In this document: positions 45,576 to 56,948 of the stretch, in pieces
Layout of the letters: the number at the start of each line of letters is the position of its first letter
Position numbering within the stretch: position 1 is the stretch's first letter
Origin: Aphrocallistes beatrix
Lineage: Eukaryota > Porifera > Hexactinellida > Sceptrulophora > Aphrocallistidae
Direction of reading: 5' to 3'
Assembly: GCA_963281255.1 (NCBI GenBank)
Contig: OY725488.1
Coordinates: 4,053,925-4,117,924 of the forward strand
DNA length: 64,000 bases
Made by a program: the position numbers and the translations under genes
Notes under the pieces: generated by a model
Seen by the model: the letters and a program-made list of their open reading frames with translations, nothing else
Told to the model about the DNA's origin: nothing
Databases searched by the model: none

Positions 45576-46139
45576 TCCTTACTATTAAAACGCGATTATT
45601 GTTTGTTTGTTTGTTTGTGTACATATATATATATATATATATCTGTAACGAATTGATTGAAGAAACTGCCAGGCGTAGAAAGCTGATTTTTGGCATGTGA
45701 GAGTCTTTTGGCTATGGCTCCAGTAAGTTCTGAGCTCAGACGAAAATGTCGACTCATCATTGAATTATGACGTCATTGTCACATTTTTAAAAGTTAAGTA
45801 ATACAGTTATTCGAGCATAACTCAGCCATTATAGGAGATAGAAGGCTGAAATTTTAATAGAATATGTATATTAATATATCACACATATGATGCAACTGTC
45901 ATCAAAAAATGATGAGTCATCACTCTGTTATGATGTCATCATTACACATCAAAATTTTCAAAATTGACAAATTTGGTGATTTTTCGTGCGATATCGATAA
46001 TAGGAGTAGGACAGACGTATTTAGAGATGTTCTTTCCCTTATAATTAATCAATGGTGACCACAGGCGCCCAAAGGGCGCCTCCGGCGGACACAAAGTGTC
46101 CGCCAGCCGCGCGCAGCGCAAGCAAGCGAAGCGCGCTTG
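45576..46139 (+). mobile_element. Helitron-like element, complete, 564 bp
   Basis: It begins TCCTTACTATTAAAACGCGA with four TTTG units, directly after the A of the pogo-type MITE's TA, and ends GCGCGCTTG before T. It has a TGACGTCA core at 45768-45775, GGCGCC-type and GGCGGACAC hairpins, and the terminal hairpin CAAGCG-CGCTTG. Confidence 0.9.
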
Positions 46140-46423
46140 TATATATCAAATTGCCGGAAATTCGATGCTGAGCACGAATAAGACAATAGAATTGATTTGC
46201 AATTATTTGAAAGGTTATATCTCAGTTTTCAAAACCGGCGATTTTTACAGCCCGGGTCAACGACGGGATCGCGTCAAATCACTTTCTGATATTCCGATTT
46301 CGGTAAACTTTTAGTATGTTACTCCTAAAACATGATACAACGGAAAATGCAACAAAACAATTTGTTTCAATTTTGGGGGTTAGAACTATTTGCTTCCTAT
46401 TTTGACCTGACTATATTACAACA

Positions 46424-47439
46424 CTGCCTGGACTAATGTATTCGTACATCATAATAGTTTCCATTGAAATTATTATAATTCTATTCCATTTATGAGGTCA
46501 AATTAATTTAATCAGTAACAAATACACAAAATCTGACTTCAAATTCGTTTTCTTCACATTCATAGTGCTCATATTATATGTTTTCAATCTACTAATATTA
46601 CTCTCCTTCAAGATTGGTAAGTATTTTAAGCATTTTCAACTACACTAGCCAGGCAAGTATTTGTACAATTATTTGTACAATTTATTATTTCACGTGTATC
46701 TTATATATTAAAACGCTAGGATATTTGTTTGTTTGTCCGAAATGATTGAAGAATTGGCAAGTCGTAGAGATACGAAAATTGCCATATGTAGGAGTAAAAT
46801 TATGAATCTACGATTAAGATCGAAGATCTAAGCGAAATTTTACACCTTTTCTATACAGTACTATATATGGCTTCGCTCTCGGATTAGAAAATAGGCTGTC
46901 ATTGTAATTAATTCTTTAAAGAAATAACTTATGTGGATGTCTCAATTACATTCTAGTTTATAATTTTTAAAAAGGTTTTGTGTATATTTTCATAACTTTA
47001 TATACATAGTATATTAACACCATTTGTTGAATTTTAAAAAATTGACTGGAGACTAGCTTTCAACGGTTGACATGGGTTGTTTGGGTGTGTAGATTTCGAA
47101 TATCGTATTTTCAAGTAAATATGATAATTAATTTGTTTACTTTTGTTTGCAATAGACTTAAAGTCAAAAAATTTCAAGAATATGCTAGAAATTTGCTTTT
47201 AATGGTTAACATGGGATTTTCAGAGGTGTAGATTTACAATATTACATTTTCTGGTCTATGTGAGAAATCGTTTGTTAAATTTTGTTCACAATATTTATTT
47301 AAAGTAAAAGTTCAGCGCAAGCAAGCTTAGCGCGCTTGTTTAATATTAAAATGGGTCCATTCATTAGGATCAAAACTCCTAAACGGCAAGTCCTATAACT
47401 AATCTCATTTTAAAATCGAAATCTTCTCAATCAATTTAA
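46424..47439. mobile_element. Tc1-type MITE remnants hosting a Helitron-like element
   Basis: CACTGCCTGGACTAATGTAT at 46424 begins a diverged half-MITE. At about 46652 CACTAGCCAGGCAAGTATTT begins another, which reads into CACGTGTA, is interrupted by the Helitron-like element, and resumes as TTTAATATTAAAATGGGTCC. It is then cut at TTAA 47436-47439 by the LR element. Confidence 0.7.
46699..47338 (+). mobile_element. Helitron-like element, second subfamily, 640 bp
   Basis: The 5' end TCTTATATATTAAAACGC with TTTGTTTGTTTG and the 3' end GCGCAAGC...GCGCGCTTG match the family, but the body differs. The related MITE at 20380 preserves the empty site (CACGTGCA/TTTAATACTAAAAT), showing insertion between A and T. 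The body contains two diverged repeats about 139 bp apart (GCTTTCAACGGTTGACATGG at 47056, relative at 47195). Confidence 0.85.
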
Positions 47440-49380
47440 GGATACCGCCCTCGAAAAATCTTGCCTGGCGTAAAAAAAAACAGCAAAATGTTTTATTGCT
47501 AATTTCATTTTATTACTGATCGATCTACCATCTGATAGCACTATTTGGACGGCATTTCCTTTTATTTTTTGCGAAATAACCCCCTGAAGTTTAGCGTTAA
47601 TAAAAATTGAAAAATTATTAGCGGATTTTAACTCATTTACCAATTAGTTTTTAACTTATTTGATATTTTTTTAATGATATGAACCTTAACATTGTTTTAG
47701 CACCTTTGGAGATTATAAAACACAAAGATTTAAAAGAATAGGCGAATAAAATCCAAACAAAATAGCTCTATAAGGGAGTTCATTTATATAATCCTCGGGA
47801 AATCGCAAGTTTGATCTCAGATATTTAGCGATCCCTGGGTCAGAAATAAAATTCTGATCGTTTCAAAAAAAAAATTGTTCAGATCCGACCATTTGTTCTT
47901 GAGATATCGCATATTATAGGTAAAGTTCGGGCATAATATCCCTCTAAGGTCCCGAAAGAGGCTGATGTCATATCTTAAAAACTATTGTTGATATATAATA
48001 TATTATATCCTTAAATGGAAGGAAATATGCGAAAATATATAGGTTCCTCGACCATTCCTTTGTCAAAAAATAAATAATTCTCGACTTATCATTGATTTAA
48101 TTGTAATACAAATTCTATGGAGAACTTTGAATCTATTAAAAATGGCGAATCTAATCATTAAATATGTGTCCAAATTTAGCTATTATGCTAAATAGTGAAT
48201 ACAATTGCCGCTAATAATATGTACAGAAAAATTGGAGAACTTTTGATAATTATTTTGAAAGTTCTGGCCTTGGACCTCGCAGATTCGGTCAAAAACCCCC
48301 ATTTAGGGTCCAAAAAGAGATATCACTCTATCTTTATAAATAAAAGTCCAAATTCTTAGTTCTCACTTCCTAATATACTTTTTATGAGTGTGCATATATG
48401 ATTCTTTGATAATAATTGCACTACACCCTATGGAGTGTTAAGTTTTAAATTTTTGTCATATGATGATGTAGCATTTTTCGAAAATCCTAACTTCGAAACT
48501 AAAGGTCGTAGACTTTCGCTCTAACTTCCTAATATACTTTTTGGAACCTTTTAATTCATTCTAAACTGATAGATTATACTTCGCAGTGCCAGGAATATGA
48601 AATATTATCTACAATTATCTCAAAATATTCGGAGTTAGGGGCCTCAAGGAAATTTGTGGATTTTCAGGGTACTTTTGCTATTTTTGGTTAATATTTGGCT
48701 TTCATATACCTAAATCAGCAGTATGGATGCGAATAAATGTATGTGGATGCTTATGTGCATTATTAATCACTCATTTTACATTCTTCTTGAACACCTAAAC
48801 TTAAAATATCTATATCTGGGGACTTTAAAATTTCAAAATTGACCGTCTTTGCAGAATTATTTCTCAAATTTGGTTTGAGATAGAAGTTTGAAAATTTCAA
48901 GAGTTGTTTCATATCATTAGGCGATGAACGTAGGACCACCATTTTTTGGATATATTCTAACTCGGTGATTTTATTCATGATTTTCCCCAAAAAACAGACA
49001 TTTTTCGCCGTTTTTTGGCCCTTTTTTTTTGGACACCGATAAAATTTACAATATTTGTCATTTTAACTTTCTTCTGGTCCTATGAAGTTGCAAATATGGT
49101 AGACTATTTATGATTCGATTTTGGAAGCGTTTGATTCCTAGGTATGTTCTAAACAATTCATTGAGTGCCTAAATTTCTACCATTAAGATGTGCTAGCGGA
49201 AAATTAAAAAAACAGACTTTGAGACACTGTATCTCAAAATCTAGAAATGAGAATCAAAAACGGTTTGGAATTTGCCAGTATTTCTTGATGGAGATACCTC
49301 CCCACGCTTAGCATCTCTTATAGCTCTACTTTCATCGTATGCTGTAATGCAAATCATATGTTTTTTCGAGGGCGGTATCC
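47440..49380. mobile_element. Non-coding TTAA element LR, complete, 1.94 kb
   Basis: Terminal repeats GGATACCGCCCTCGAAAAA and its inverse are flanked by TTAA at 47436-47439 and 49381-49384. There is no long open frame. Kolobok and piggyBac elements both use TTAA; the GG-initial terminus fits Kolobok better. Copies: 37530-38995 and 49540-53305. Confidence 0.85.
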
Positions 49381-50121
49381 TTAATTATCCCTTTACCGCG
49401 TTCTCCTCTACTTTCAAACGCCCCCCATTCAACTGTGTGATCCGTTCCCATTGAATGTTGCACCGTGCTTTTTGTCGAGGCTCCTTTAATTTATCTTAAT
49501 TGAACCCAGTATATGTGGTTTACGCATTGTGAGCAATATTATATTTAGCGATCACTGGATCTGAAATAAAATTCTGATCGTTTCAAAAAAAATTAGTTCG
49601 GATCCGACTATTTGTTAGTGATATATCGCTTACTATAGGTAAAGTTCGGACATTATACCTCTCTATGATCCCGAAAGAGGCTGATGTCATATCTTAAAAA
49701 CTATTGAAGATATATAATATATTATATTCCTAAATAAAAGGATATATGCGAAAATATCTAGTTCCCCAAACATTCTTTTGTCAAAAATAAATATTTCTCG
49801 ACTTATCATTGATTTAATTGTAATACTAATTCTATGGAGAACTATGAATATATTAGAAAATGGTGAATCTAATCATTAAATATGTATCCAAATGTGGCTA
49901 TTATGCTAAATAATGAATACAATTGTCGTTAATAATGTGAACAGAAAAAATTGGAGAACTTTTGATAAAGATTTTGAAAGTTCTGGCCTTGGACCTCCCG
50001 GATTCGGTCAAAAACCCCCATTTAGGGTCCAAAAAGAGATATCTCTCTATCTAAATATAAGTAAATATAAGCCTAAATTCTTAGTTCTCACTTGTAAATA
50101 GACTTTTGATGAGGGTACATA

Positions 50122-50599
50122 CAGTGCCCAGACAAAAGTATTTGCACACTTCATTATCTCACGTTGATTTAATACTAAAATGGGTCTATTTATGAAGATT
50201 AAAACTCCGAAACGGTAAGTGATACAACTAATCGGGTTTCAGATTCAAAATCTTCGCATTCGAAATAGTTATTGTAGGATATTTCTAATAAATTGCTCAA
50301 CCCAATGAGTAAAATTATCAACTTGTGACACAAGAGGTAATACATCACCATAATGTATAGTGATAAAAAGGGACATATGTGGCACAAGGTGGCAGTGAAA
50401 GATAATTTGAAAACATTGGGAATTAATAATTGATTAGAAATATCCAACAATAACTAATTCGAATGCGAAGATTTCGAATCTGAAACCCGATTAGTTGTAT
50501 CACTTACCGTTTCGGAGTTTTAATCTTCATAAATAGACCCATTTAGTATTAAATGCACGTGAGATAATGAAGTGTGCAAATACTTTTGTCTGGGTACTG
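50122..50599. mobile_element. Tc1-type MITE, 478 bp, TA target
   Basis: Terminal repeats CAGTGCCCAGACAAAAGTAT and inverse of CAGTACCCAGACAAAAGTAT are bounded by TA. It is a near-complete palindrome: arms with AAACTCCGAAACGGTAAGTG pair across a centre near 50360. Confidence 0.92.
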
Positions 50600-50898
50600 T
50601 ATATAATTCATTGATAATAATTGGACTACACCCTATGGAATGTAAGTTTTAGATTTTTGTCATATGAAGACGTAGCATTTTTCGAAAATCCTGACTTGGA
50701 AACTAAAGTCGCAGACTTTCGCCTTAACTTCCTAATATACTTTTTGGAAGCTCTTTATTCATTCTAAACTGATAGATTATATTTCGTAGTGCTAGGAATA
50801 TGAATTATTATTATTCACAATTGTCTCAAAATATTCGGGATAGGGCCCTCAAGGGAATTACTGCATTTTCAGGGTACTCTTGCTATTTTATTTAAATA

Positions 50899-51391
50899 CA
50901 AGCGCGCTTCGCTTGCTTGCGCTGCGCGGCTGGCGGACACTTTGTGCCCGCCGGAGGCTCCCTTTGGTCGCCTGGAGGTGACATTGGTTAATTATAAAGG
51001 AGATAACATCTCTAAATATGTCCATCTTAGTGTTAAAACCGATTTCACTCGAAAAATCACAAAATTTGTCAATTTTAAAATTTTTGATGCGTAATGATGA
51101 CGTCATAACAAAGTCATGAGTCATCATTTTTTGATGAAAGTCGCATCATATGTGAGATATGTTAGTATACAGATTTTATTAAAATTTCAGCCATCTATCT
51201 CCTATAATGGCTGAGTTATGCCCGAATAACTGTGTTGCTTAACTTTTTAAAATGTGACAATTACGTCATAATTCCGTGATGAGTCGACATTTTGCTCTGA
51301 ACTCAGAACTTATTGGAGCCATAGCCAAAAGACTCCCACATGCCAAAAATCACCCTTCTGCGCCCTGCAGTTTCTTCAATCAATTCGTTAC

Positions 51392-51466
<75 letters not shown>

Positions 51467-51488
51467 AATCGAGTTTTAATAGTAAGGA
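50899..51488 (-). mobile_element. Helitron-like element, complete, 590 bp
   Basis: In reverse it runs from the hairpin end CAAGCGCGCTTCGCTTGC to TCGAGTTTTAATAGTAAGGA, with a long TA run (about 51396-51462) and a TGACGTCA core at 51098-51105. Comparison with the complete LR copy places the insertion between A and T. Confidence 0.9.
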
Positions 51489-51846
51489 TTTGACTCGAAT
51501 ATACCTAAATCAGCAGTATGAATGCGAATAAATGTCTGTGAATGCTTTTGTTCATTTTTTATAACTCATTTTACATTGTTCTTAACATCTAAACTTAAAA
51601 TCTCTATATCACGGGACTTTAAAATTTCAAAATTGACCGTCTTTACATAATTTTATGTCAAAATTGGTTTTTAGATGTTTTGAAAATTTCGAGAGTTGTT
51701 CCATATCATTAGGCGATGAACGTAGGACCACTTTATTTTTTGATATCTTATAACTTGGTGATTTTATTCCTGATTTCCCAGAAAAAAAGACATTTTTGGC
51801 CCTTTTTTTCGGACACCGATAAAATTTTACATTTTTGTCATTTTAA

Positions 51847-52991
51847 GGTTAGCATTTCCTATGGGTATTTTGTTTTTTATCTAAAATTTGTCCAAAGTTC
51901 TCTTCAATCATTTTTAGATCCCTAAAGGGGTTCTAAACATTAATTTCGATTTTTAGAATTTCAATATTTGAAGCGAAATGTATCATATCCCTAAGGTTCT
52001 TTGAACCATGTTAAATCATCATTTTAATGCTAAATTCGTGCTCAGCACTAAATTTCCAGCAATTTGGTATATTGTATATTGGACACATTTGAAGAAAATT
52101 TTTGGCTGCGGGTTCCTAGCAACGGCTAGGAATGTGAATTTAATTCCTGCCCGTTGCTAGGTACGGACAACTAAAAGATTCTCCAAATATGGTCAATATA
52201 TCAAATTGCTGGAAATTCAATGCGGGACATGAATTCAGCATTCAAATGGTGATCTGACATGGTTCAAAGAAGTTATTGATCTGAGATTCCGGCGGACACT
52301 GTCGAATGTGGTTATATTTGGGTGGCCAGTCAGTCATCAGTGACTAGTTTTTCACACTTTAATAAAAAAAATTGTTGATATACCATATTTTGAAGTTAAG
52401 TAATGCTATAAGTTGTCGAATAAGGATATTTGCATGTTATTTGTTATTCTAAAGCAGTTAAAATTAATGGAAATTGAGGGAAATATATAAATATTTTCTA
52501 AATCCTATTTTCTGAGACTTTTTTTCAGCAATTATAAAGGTGATAACTTTTTGTAAATTCAACATAGGGGCGAAAGCTCAACGGTTTTTGATAGATCTCG
52601 AAGAGTAGAACATAATGAACAGGCAGATTTTTGATATTACAACTAGAAAGAGAATTATGAAAAAATAGTATCAAAATTACTAAAAATAAAATTCCTTGGT
52701 TTTTTTGGTGTGAATTTTTATCAATTTTCAAAATTTCAAAAATCTGTCTGTTCATTAGTTAGATCATCGATTTATGAAAGAATTTGAAAAGTTTCTAAAG
52801 GGTTGTTAGCATATTGTGTCTTATTTCTTCCTTGTAAATTGACATTGTTTTTTAAAAAAATTTTTATCTATCGAATTATTTCGATTATTAGTGCAGTTTT
52901 GTAGATAACTCTGCGATACAAATCTGCACTGAAAAAATTAAATGAATCGGTTGAAAAAGTCAAGAGTTAGCTATTATAGGAAAGGCCAACC
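51847..52991. mobile_element. TTAA element, 1.15 kb, with empty site
   Basis: GGTTAGCATTTCCTATGGGT on the left and the inverse of GGTTGGCCTTTCCTAT on the right are flanked by TTAA (51843-51846, 52992-52995). The complete LR copy at about 49060-49070 shows the site with a single TTAA. It contains the AAATTTCCAGCAATTTG module. No gene. Confidence 0.9.
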
Positions 52992-53457
52992 TTAACTTTC
53001 TTTTGGTCCTATGAAGTGGCAAATATGATAGACTATCTATTATTCATTTTGGAAGCATTTGTTTTTTGGTATGTCATAAACAATTCCTTGAGTGGTCGGA
53101 TTTCTACCATTAAGATGTGCTAGCGATAAACGGAAAAAACAGACTTTGAGACACTGTATCTCAAAAACAAGAAATGAGAATCAAAAACGGTTTGGGATAT
53201 GTTAGTTTTTCTTGACGGAGATACCTGCCCACGCTTGACATCTCTAATAGCTCTACTTTCATCGTATGCTGTAAGCCAAATCATATGGTTTTTCGAGGGC
53301 GGTCCTTAATCCTTAATTTAAGATTAGTTATTACCTATAGCAATAGGTAATATTTGTGACAAATTTAGTCATTTTCAGTGGCCGTTTAAGGGCACTTCTA
53401 AATACTTTTAAATTCTAAATTTTTCGTATGAAACTGAGATGTGTATGGGTTAATTAA

Positions 53458-53574
53458 CCCGAGGATTACTTGGGGTCAAAGGTATAAATAGAAATGACCC
53501 AGCTTTCACTTTCATTTTCAGTTTACTTTCAATTAACTTTCACTTTCAATTCAACATTCCTGGACGTGCTCGGG
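53458..53574. mobile_element. piggyBac-like mini-MITE, 117 bp
   Basis: Starts CCCGAGGA after TTAA and ends in the inverse of CCCGAGCA before TTAA. Only about 6 terminal bases match. The interior is a run of ACTTTCA-type repeats. Confidence 0.55.
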
Positions 53575-53870
53575 TTAATAGGAAAAATTAGGATTTTTTT
53601 TGTTGAATGTTGCTACATTCCAGTGTTCCTATGGAAGCGTATTTTTGTCATTTGCTGTTATTTCATGAAAATCAGAAGAGCTTGATGTTCAAATTTAATT
53701 CTTTTTGATAGCCAATAGACTACTTCTTAATAAACGATAAAATAATTTCAATGTCTAAATTCAATATTTTATGAGATATTCGACAAATTACAAAATGTGA
53801 TCAATAAGATAAAATGTCTAATAACTCGCAAATCAGTGAATTTAGAATTCGAAATTATATTATCAATTAA

Positions 53871-55484
53871 GGTTGGCCTTTCCTATGGACATTTTGTTTC
53901 TTATCAAAAATTTGCGAAAAGTACTTTTTAACCTGCGCTTGGCTAAGTGATTTTTTCTAAGTGAGTTTCTAAGTAATTTTTTCTAAGTGTTTTTAAGTGA
54001 TTTTTTCTAAGTGATTCTAAGTGATTTTTCCCCATTGAAAATGGCTTTAACAGGAAATGACGCTACAAAACACCTCGCCAAGCGGGGGTTAATCATTTTT
54101 TGATCTCAAAAGGGGTTCTAAACTTTAATTTTGATTTTTAAAATTTCAATGCCAAAATTTCGCCACTTAGATCCACTTGTACCACCTGGTGACACCCAAT
54201 GAGGACACATTTTGGAAGCGAAATGTCTAATAGTGTCAAAATTACTTTAAAAAATATTCGTCTGGTGTTTAGTATGAAATTTTGACAATTTTCAAAATTT
54301 CAAAAATTGTCTGTTCATTTGATGGATTATGCATTTATGAAAGAATTTGAATAGTTTCTAAAGGGTTGTAAGCATATTGTGTCCGATTTCTTTCTTTTAA
54401 AATGCTCAACTTTTAAAAAAAATTGGTAAATTTGCATTGAAGAAATCGAACACAATATGCTTACAACCCTTTATAAACTTTTCAAATTCTTTTATAAATG
54501 CATGATCTATCAAATGAATTAGACAGTTTTGTGAAATTTTGAAAATTGTTAAAAATTTAGACAAAAGCACCAAGCAATTGTTTTTTGAGCAATTTTGATA
54601 CTATTTTTTCATAATTCTCTTTTTCTTCGTATTATCAAAAATAAGTCTGTTCATTTTGTTCTAATTTTCGAGATCTATCAAAAAACCATTGAGTTTTCGC
54701 TTCAATGTTGAATTTGCAAAAAGTTATCACATTTATAAGTGCTGAAAAAAAGTCTCCGATAATAGGATTTAAAAAATGTTTCTATATATTCCTCAATTTC
54801 CATTCGTTTTAACTGCTTTCTAATATTAAATAACATGCAAATATCATTATTCAACAACTTATAGCAGTACTTGACTTCAAAATATGGTATTTCAAAAAAT
54901 TTCACCTTCAAAAGTGTGAAAAAACTGGTCATTCATGCTCGGCCACCCAAAGATAACCACATCCGATAAAATCCCCCGGAATCTCAGATCTATAACTTCT
55001 TTCAAACATGCCAGATCATCATTTGAAATCTGAATTCGTGTCCAGCATTGAATTTCCACCAATTTGATATATTTATGGACCATATTTAGAGAATTTTTGT
55101 GTTGTCCATGCCTAGCAATGGCCAGGAATTTTTTCACATTCCTGGCCGTTGCTAGGAACCCGCAGCCAAAATATTCTCCAAATATGACCAATATATAGTA
55201 TATCAAATTGCTGGAAATTTAGTGCTGTGCACGAATTCAGCATTAAAATGATGATCTGGCATGGTTAAAAGAAGTTATAGATATGAGACATTTCACATCA
55301 AAAATGTGCCTTTTTTGGGTAACACCAGGTGGTACAAGTGGCTCTAAGTGGCGAAATATTGGTATTGAAATTCAAAAAATCGAAATTAATGTTTAGAACC
55401 CCTTTAGGGATATAATAATTGTTACGTAAAAAGGACTTGCCAAATTTTTTTTCTAAGACAAAATGCCCATAGGAAAGGCCAGCC
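53871..55484. mobile_element. TTAA palindromic element, 1.6 kb
   Basis: GGTTGGCCTTTCCTATGGAC and the inverse of GGCTGGCCTTTCCTATGGGC are flanked by TTAA. Long inverted arms include CTAAGTGGCGAAAT and TTTCCAGCAATTTG-type blocks. The left arm has a TAAGTGATTTTTTC minisatellite (about 53940-54030). No coding sequence. Confidence 0.85.
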
Positions 55485-55683
55485 TTAATAAGTCTATTGG
55501 ATATCATTAAGAATTAAATTTGAACATCTAGCACTTACGGTTTTCAAGAAATGACCTCAACTGGTCAAAATACGTTTCTATCGCAACACTAGAATGTAGC
55601 AACATTCCATGAAAATTTCCTAATTTTTCATGTAACCCATTCACATCTCAGTTCCATGCAAAAATATTTTAATCAAAGTACTT

Positions 55684-56038
55684 AGGAGCTAAGTTGACTA
55701 ATTCATGAATTAATGAATAATTCGAATAAATCATAATTCATTAAACCTGAGATGAATTATTGAAAAATATAAAATTTAAGCCAAGAAAAAGTCATAAATT
55801 GTAGGGATAAATTATTCGAATAATTTTTAATTCAGGAAGTGGAAACATTGTTGTCGAGGATTGATGGATCAATGCTATAGAAAATGTTTGAAACACTTTC
55901 TAGTATAATCTTTATTAGTTAGTAATTGTTACTTTCCTTTTTATCACACATGATTGACTAATTCATACTTGAATTATGAATTATTCGAATAATTCATAAT
56001 TCTTTGCCATTTTTAATGAATTAGTCAACTTAGCTCTG
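55684..56038. mobile_element. Palindromic hAT-type MITE
   Basis: Inverted ends around GAGCTAAGTTGACTAATTC surround AT-rich arms with repeated GAATTATTCGAATAATTC. The flanking 8-mers AAGTACTT and GAGTGCTC are a decayed duplication matching the interrupted host palindrome. Confidence 0.65.
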
Positions 56039-56151
56039 GAGTGCTCTTAAACGGCCTCTGAAAATCTCTAAATTTGTCTCAAATATAACCTAGTCCGCAA
56101 TCATATAGTAACTAATCTCAATTTTAACAATGGATATGGGTTCTTTGACAC

Positions 56152-56354
56152 CATGGGTTTATCTAGGATTTCCAATCCGGAACCTTTTTGAGGTGATGAA
56201 AGTTATATGGCACCCAAACAGTGGTTTATCTTGTAATTCGAGGGGTGATAGCAAACCGGGACCAAAATCGAATCACACTGCAAGCACCTTGGCTCCTCGG
56301 ACGATACCAGGCTGGCACCTATTAGTGCCGACCGAGCACCTAGATAAACCCCTG
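56152..56354. mobile_element. hAT MITE, 203 bp, 8-bp duplication
   Basis: Ends CATGGGTTTATCTAGG and inverse of CAGGGGTTTATCTAGG. The 8-mer TTTGACAC is duplicated at 56144-56151 and 56355-56362, inside palindrome P6. Confidence 0.9.
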
Positions 56355-56445
56355 TTTGACACCATAATTATATATGCTAGTGATATGTACATTCCTAATC
56401 CTTATTGTGCATGGTTAAAGATTTAAGGCAGCTCATGTATTAGCA

Positions 56446-56948
56446 GCGTGTGGTCTAATATTCAAAATGTCACTGGTTAATATTATACTGTTATGATCAT
56501 CTTCCAATTGATGACTATTCGAAGATAGTTGAAATATAATATTTTCGAATGGGTCAGTGCCCACTAGTTTATAAATCTTTGAATTTCATAGCCCATCAGT
56601 CTACTCCAATCCTCGCCGTATTCTGCGCCCTAGTTTAATGATATTATTCCACGATTTTTAAAATTTTGTCCCTTATAATAATTTAAATCAATTTTCAATT
56701 GGATCCATACATTTCTACAGTACCATAAACCGAAGTGCATAAATCGAATTTAGGAAACTTAATAATAATCCTATCACAACAATCTTATATTCAAATCGAA
56801 AGCTGATCGCTAAAAATACAATGGGCAAATCGAATATTAAATTTATACACTATCTTTGAAATTCAGATCAGTTATCAATGGTTTTTGAATGAATTAATAA
56901 GTAAATTCATTTGGAATTGGAAACATCTTTTTACTTCTAATATCAATA
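56446..56948. other. No gene seen
   Basis: Spacer between palindrome P6 and the next MITE. There is no open frame or repeat that I recognise. It could belong to the 5' region of the formin gene. Confidence 0.35.

Larger units (their letters stand above)
43145..46180. mobile_element. Foldback element with coding core, split by two insertions
   Basis: Inverted arms of about 640 bp lie at about 43150-43790 and 44410-45051. The outermost matched part is TATATTGACTATATTTTGAG. The centre (43790-44410) is single-copy coding relic. The right arm probably continues beyond the pogo-type MITE (45052-45573) and the Helitron-like element (45576-46139) at 46140-46180, where the shared module TCAAATTGCCGGAAATTC resumes. 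The arms share the CCATATCGAGTGACCCCTTG block with the palindrome at 12109-13059. Confidence 0.7.
49540..53305. mobile_element. TTAA element LR, copy 2, split by three insertions
   Basis: It lacks the first about 380 bp and otherwise follows the complete copy. It ends in TTTTTCGAGGGCGGTCC followed by TTAA. It is interrupted at 50122-50599 (Tc1-type MITE), 50899-51488 (Helitron-like) and 51847-52991 (TTAA element). The complete copy provides the empty site for each. Confidence 0.8.
53322..56445. mobile_element. Palindromic element P6, split by four insertions
   Basis: Family blocks run in order: AATATTTGTGACAAATTTAG, ATGTTGCTACATTCCAGTGT, the central TTTATGAGATATTCGACAA, then their inverses up to AGGCAGCTCATGTATTA. 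The outer ends are missing. Inserted within are elements at 53458-53574, 53871-55484, 55684-56038 and 56152-56354. Confidence 0.75.

Noticed and set aside
46096-46314. Arginine/alanine-rich frames such as SASRAQRKQAKRA at several places
   Set aside because: They are translations of the GC-rich 3' hairpin of the Helitron-like elements and recur with each copy.
56130-56426. 98-codon frame before the formin
   Set aside because: It runs across the junctions of a 203-bp hAT MITE with an exact 8-bp duplication, so the frame is accidental.
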